This document shows, in pieces, positions 61,750 to 64,000 of a stretch of 64,000 bases of DNA. A model generated the notes under the pieces. It saw nothing but the letters and a program-made list of their open reading frames with translations. It searched no databases and was not told where the DNA came from. A program made the translations under genes and the position numbers. This stretch comes from Tanypteryx hageni (taxonomy: Eukaryota > Arthropoda > Insecta > Odonata > Petaluridae), in the NCBI GenBank assembly GCA_028673005.1, contig CM054118.1:87042964-87106963 (forward strand). Reading direction: 5' to 3'. Each line of letters opens with the position of its first letter. The first letter of the stretch is position 1.

Positions 61750-63150
61750 AGAAACATCTACATCTACATATTACCCTGCAAGTCACCTTGACGGTGGATG
61801 GCAGGGGGTGCCGCGCACCAAGTTCCTAACTAATTATTATTCACAGTTATCTATTGTGGTCACGTATTGTCTAAGGGAAAAAGGACTCCTTATACCTCTC
61901 CGTCCTACTATCTATTTCGCGAATCTTGTCCTCATTATCCCTCCGTCCGATATACGTTGGTTGTCGAATAATATCCTTCATTTCATTTACGAATATCTCC
62001 GACCTATATATATCTAGAAGTTTAGGTCTCGCCTGTAATCTACGATCTTTCAACGATGGCCAACTCAACTCATCAATGAGAAACGTAACGCTCTGTTTTT
62101 TATCGTAATTCTTTTTCACGAATCTAGCTGCTCGCCGCTGTATTTTTTCTAAATCCTTTATGAGTCCCCTCTGAATTGGATCCCAAACCGCTGCTGCGTA
62201 TTCCATTTGAGGTCTAACCAACGATAAATAACAGGATTCTCTCACCTTTTCCGTGCTTTTCCTGACTATCCTACGCACAAAAGCCAACTTCTTATTTGCC
62301 GCACCCATCACTCGTCTTATGTGGGTGTCCCAAGACAAGTCATGATTCAAGGTTACCCCGAGGTATTTCACGGATTCCGAAACAGAAATGCTCTCACGAT
62401 CTATCGAGTAGGTAAATACGGACGATGAGCTTCTAGATTTCCAAAAGTTTAGAACGTTACTCTTTTTCTGATTGATTTCTAGCTGCCATTCCTTGCACCA
62501 AACAGATAACGCATCCAGATCATCCTGAAGCTGACGATGGTCGCTAGGACCATTAATTTCTCTATAGACTATGGTGTCATCCGCAAAAAGCCTGATATTA
62601 CTTTTTACAACTGAGCTGATATCGTTTATATAAAGCAAGAAAAGCATAGGTCCGATCACACTACCCTGCGGAACTCCAGAGACTACATCTGCCATACTCG
62701 AGGACTTACCATCGATGACTACTTTTTGTTTTCTATTCCAAAGGAAAGCGCGAACCCAGTTAATGACTTTAACATTAACGCCAAGATTTCCCAATTTTAA
62801 TAACAACTTACGGTGGGGAACCTTGTCAAAAGCTTTTCTAAAATCAAGGAACACTGCATCGACCTGCTTATTATTTTCGCCGCATGATAAAACATCATTC
62901 ACAAACAGACCGAGTTGGGTGTCACAGGATCTACCTTTTCTGAAGCCATGTTGACAGCTGACTAAGAGCAATCTACTCTCAAGATAACGCATTGTGTTGC
63001 TAACAGTAAACAATAATGTGCTCAAAAATCTTACATGATAAGGATGTTAGAGAAATCGGCCTATAATTTTCGGGGTTTTCTTTGTCACCTCCCTTATGAA
63101 TGGGTGTGTCGTGTGCTAGTCTCCATTCATCAGGAACCTCACAGAGGGTA
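61750..63150 (-). mobile_element. Jockey/CR1-type LINE, 5'-truncated
   Basis: 3' end with CACCCCCTGCCATCCACC, GCAGGGTAATATG and TAGATGTAGATGT tail at 61750-61815. 5' end at about 63150, inside the start of the reverse transcriptase (VPDEWRLAHDTPI). A 40-base inverted copy of its own 5' sequence follows at 63151-63190. Confidence 0.88.
61871..63139 (-). pseudogene. LINE reverse transcriptase with intact FADD box, truncated
   Basis: From 63025 down it reads CQHGFRKGRSCDTQL, AVFLDFRKAFDKVPHRKLLL (first catalytic Asp), VSGVPQGSVIGPMLFLLYIN, IRLFADDTIVYREI (both metal-binding Asp), VKYLGVTLNHDLSWDTHIRR, SLVRPQMEYAAAVWDP, IQRRAARFVKKNYDKK and RTERYKESFFP. 384 codons are uninterrupted. Just upstream, KGGDKENPENYRPISLTSLS is in another frame because of a shift near 63005. 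It lacks the endonuclease and ORF1, so it cannot move by itself. The best-kept LINE in the window. Confidence 0.93.
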
Positions 63151-63190
63151 AGGTTCCTGATGAATGGAGACTAGCACACGTCACACCCAT
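63100..63190. repeat. Perfect-stem foldback at LINE 5' end
   Basis: 63100-63139 and 63151-63190 are inverted repeats, 39 of 40 bases, with an 11-base spacer. The arm is LINE coding sequence (VPDEWRLAH). Confidence 0.95.
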
Positions 63191-64000
63191 TTGTATGTTC
63201 ATGTGGCCAGTACATTAATTTTCGTTATCTAAAAGTGAGAGCAAACGAAAGAATCTAAGGAGGTGTGTAACCACCTATTTGAGAGCTTTCGGTCACTTAT
63301 TTCGAGAGTACGTTGAGTTTGAATGAAAATATTACCGAGTGACGTGAGCATGAAAAACTCGAAAAAGTGAACCCAAAGGCGCAAAGTCCAGCTAATTAGC
63401 TTGTTTACAATATTTCAAGCTAAATCAACGGCTGTCGTCAAGTAAATTGCAAGTTATCCAATTGGATTTCAATTCTCGACCACGTTCGGTTTCACAAAAT
63501 ATCCTTGAATGTAGCTTGGTGCGTGAGACGGAGAAGAGCGGTAAATGATTAATTAAAAGTAGATTAATGAAAACGGTAGGACGCTATCGTCATTAGGACG
63601 AAGCCACTTGCAGTAAAAAACAAAATTTTCTCGTTCGCTGATTTTCCCTAATCTTCTAAATAACCTATTACAAGTAATGAGAAGTCATTTCTAATGACTC
63701 GTCTTTAAGTAGGTCTTCAATGTCATCCATTTGGGAGAAAAGAATAATAGTAGATCTGTCTCTCTCTCTCTCGTTTTATGAAAATTATTAGAAATCTTAT
63801 TGTGGCAGTTTGAACCGATCGGTCTCCTATTTTCTTAGGCCGCGAAAATTTGACTTATGTCAGAAATTCGATCTTCTGCTTATTACATGAACTGATAAGA
63901 ATGTATTTCAGGCCATCTAACGACTTTACCAATGACTAGCAAACCTCTTTAAAAATCTGTCTAGCAAACTATTGGCTACTAGGGAGATGCCAGTTGAAAT
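63191..64000. other. Stretch with no recognised feature
   Basis: AT-rich, no gene or repeat seen apart from a short (CT)n near 63761. Confidence 0.45.

Noticed and set aside
1..64000. LTR retrotransposon or virus-like genes
   Set aside because: No gag, protease, integrase, envelope or long terminal repeats seen on either strand.

Overview
The window is eukaryotic nuclear DNA. It shows GT-AG introns, a 25.7 kb split gene, no dense operon-like coding, and heavy loading with DNA transposons and non-LTR retrotransposons. The transposon mix (piggyBac with TTAA targets, pogo/Tigger with TA targets, hAT with 8-bp targets, and Jockey/CR1-type LINEs with ACATCT tails) and the form of the host protein suggest an arthropod, most likely an insect. 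The sequence alone does not fix the species.

The only host gene I can support is DONSON, called humpty dumpty in Drosophila. It lies on the minus strand from 34043 down to 8329 in eight exons: 34043-33844, 33488-33332, 31565-31458, 26427-26156, 20120-19942, 17622-17307, 16358-16163 and 8712-8329. All seven splice junctions are GT-AG and phase-consistent. They give an 1812-nt reading frame (603 codons plus stop), close to the length of human DONSON. The product is a replisome assembly and fork-protection factor.

Region by region: 1-3350 holds a long inverted-repeat element (343-593), purine-rich simple sequence and a dispersed repeat. 3358-3830 is a hAT relic. 4140-7660 is a family of foldback palindromes with a piggyBac copy (4986-7088, TTAA) between two parts of it. 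8329-34043 is DONSON. Its introns hold a 3.2 kb element with 84-bp terminal repeats (8815-11998), piggyBac fragments (13844-15308), a Tigger-like element inside another (17654-19027 with 17770-18375), a near-intact pogo element (23726-25888), a composite Tigger/pogo (26569-29777), a piggyBac-type element carrying a LINE (29874-31233) and a Tigger-like shell (31689-32656). 36770-39153 is a Tigger element with complete ends and a dead transposase. 40660-41760 holds a LINE fragment between two copies of a 150-bp repeat. 41761-46770 is GA-rich minisatellite, an (AT)n tract and dispersed repeats. 46773-50594 holds nested relics (Tigger-like ends, RTE-type endonuclease, hAT) and a 1.4 kb hAT-type element. 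50755-58397 alternates short hAT-type elements with a nested pair of LINEs. 58821-61290 holds G-rich and C-rich minisatellites. 61750-63190 is a LINE with an intact-looking FADD reverse transcriptase core and a foldback at its 5' end.

No tRNA, rRNA, CRISPR array, operon or virus-like gene was seen. The mobile genes are independent layers of insertion, and DONSON is the only feature with a host role. The most unusual signals are the 98-bp tandem repeats of terminal-repeat pairs at one end of the pogo element, a dispersed repeat with a covarying hairpin, and several datable insertion-in-insertion structures.
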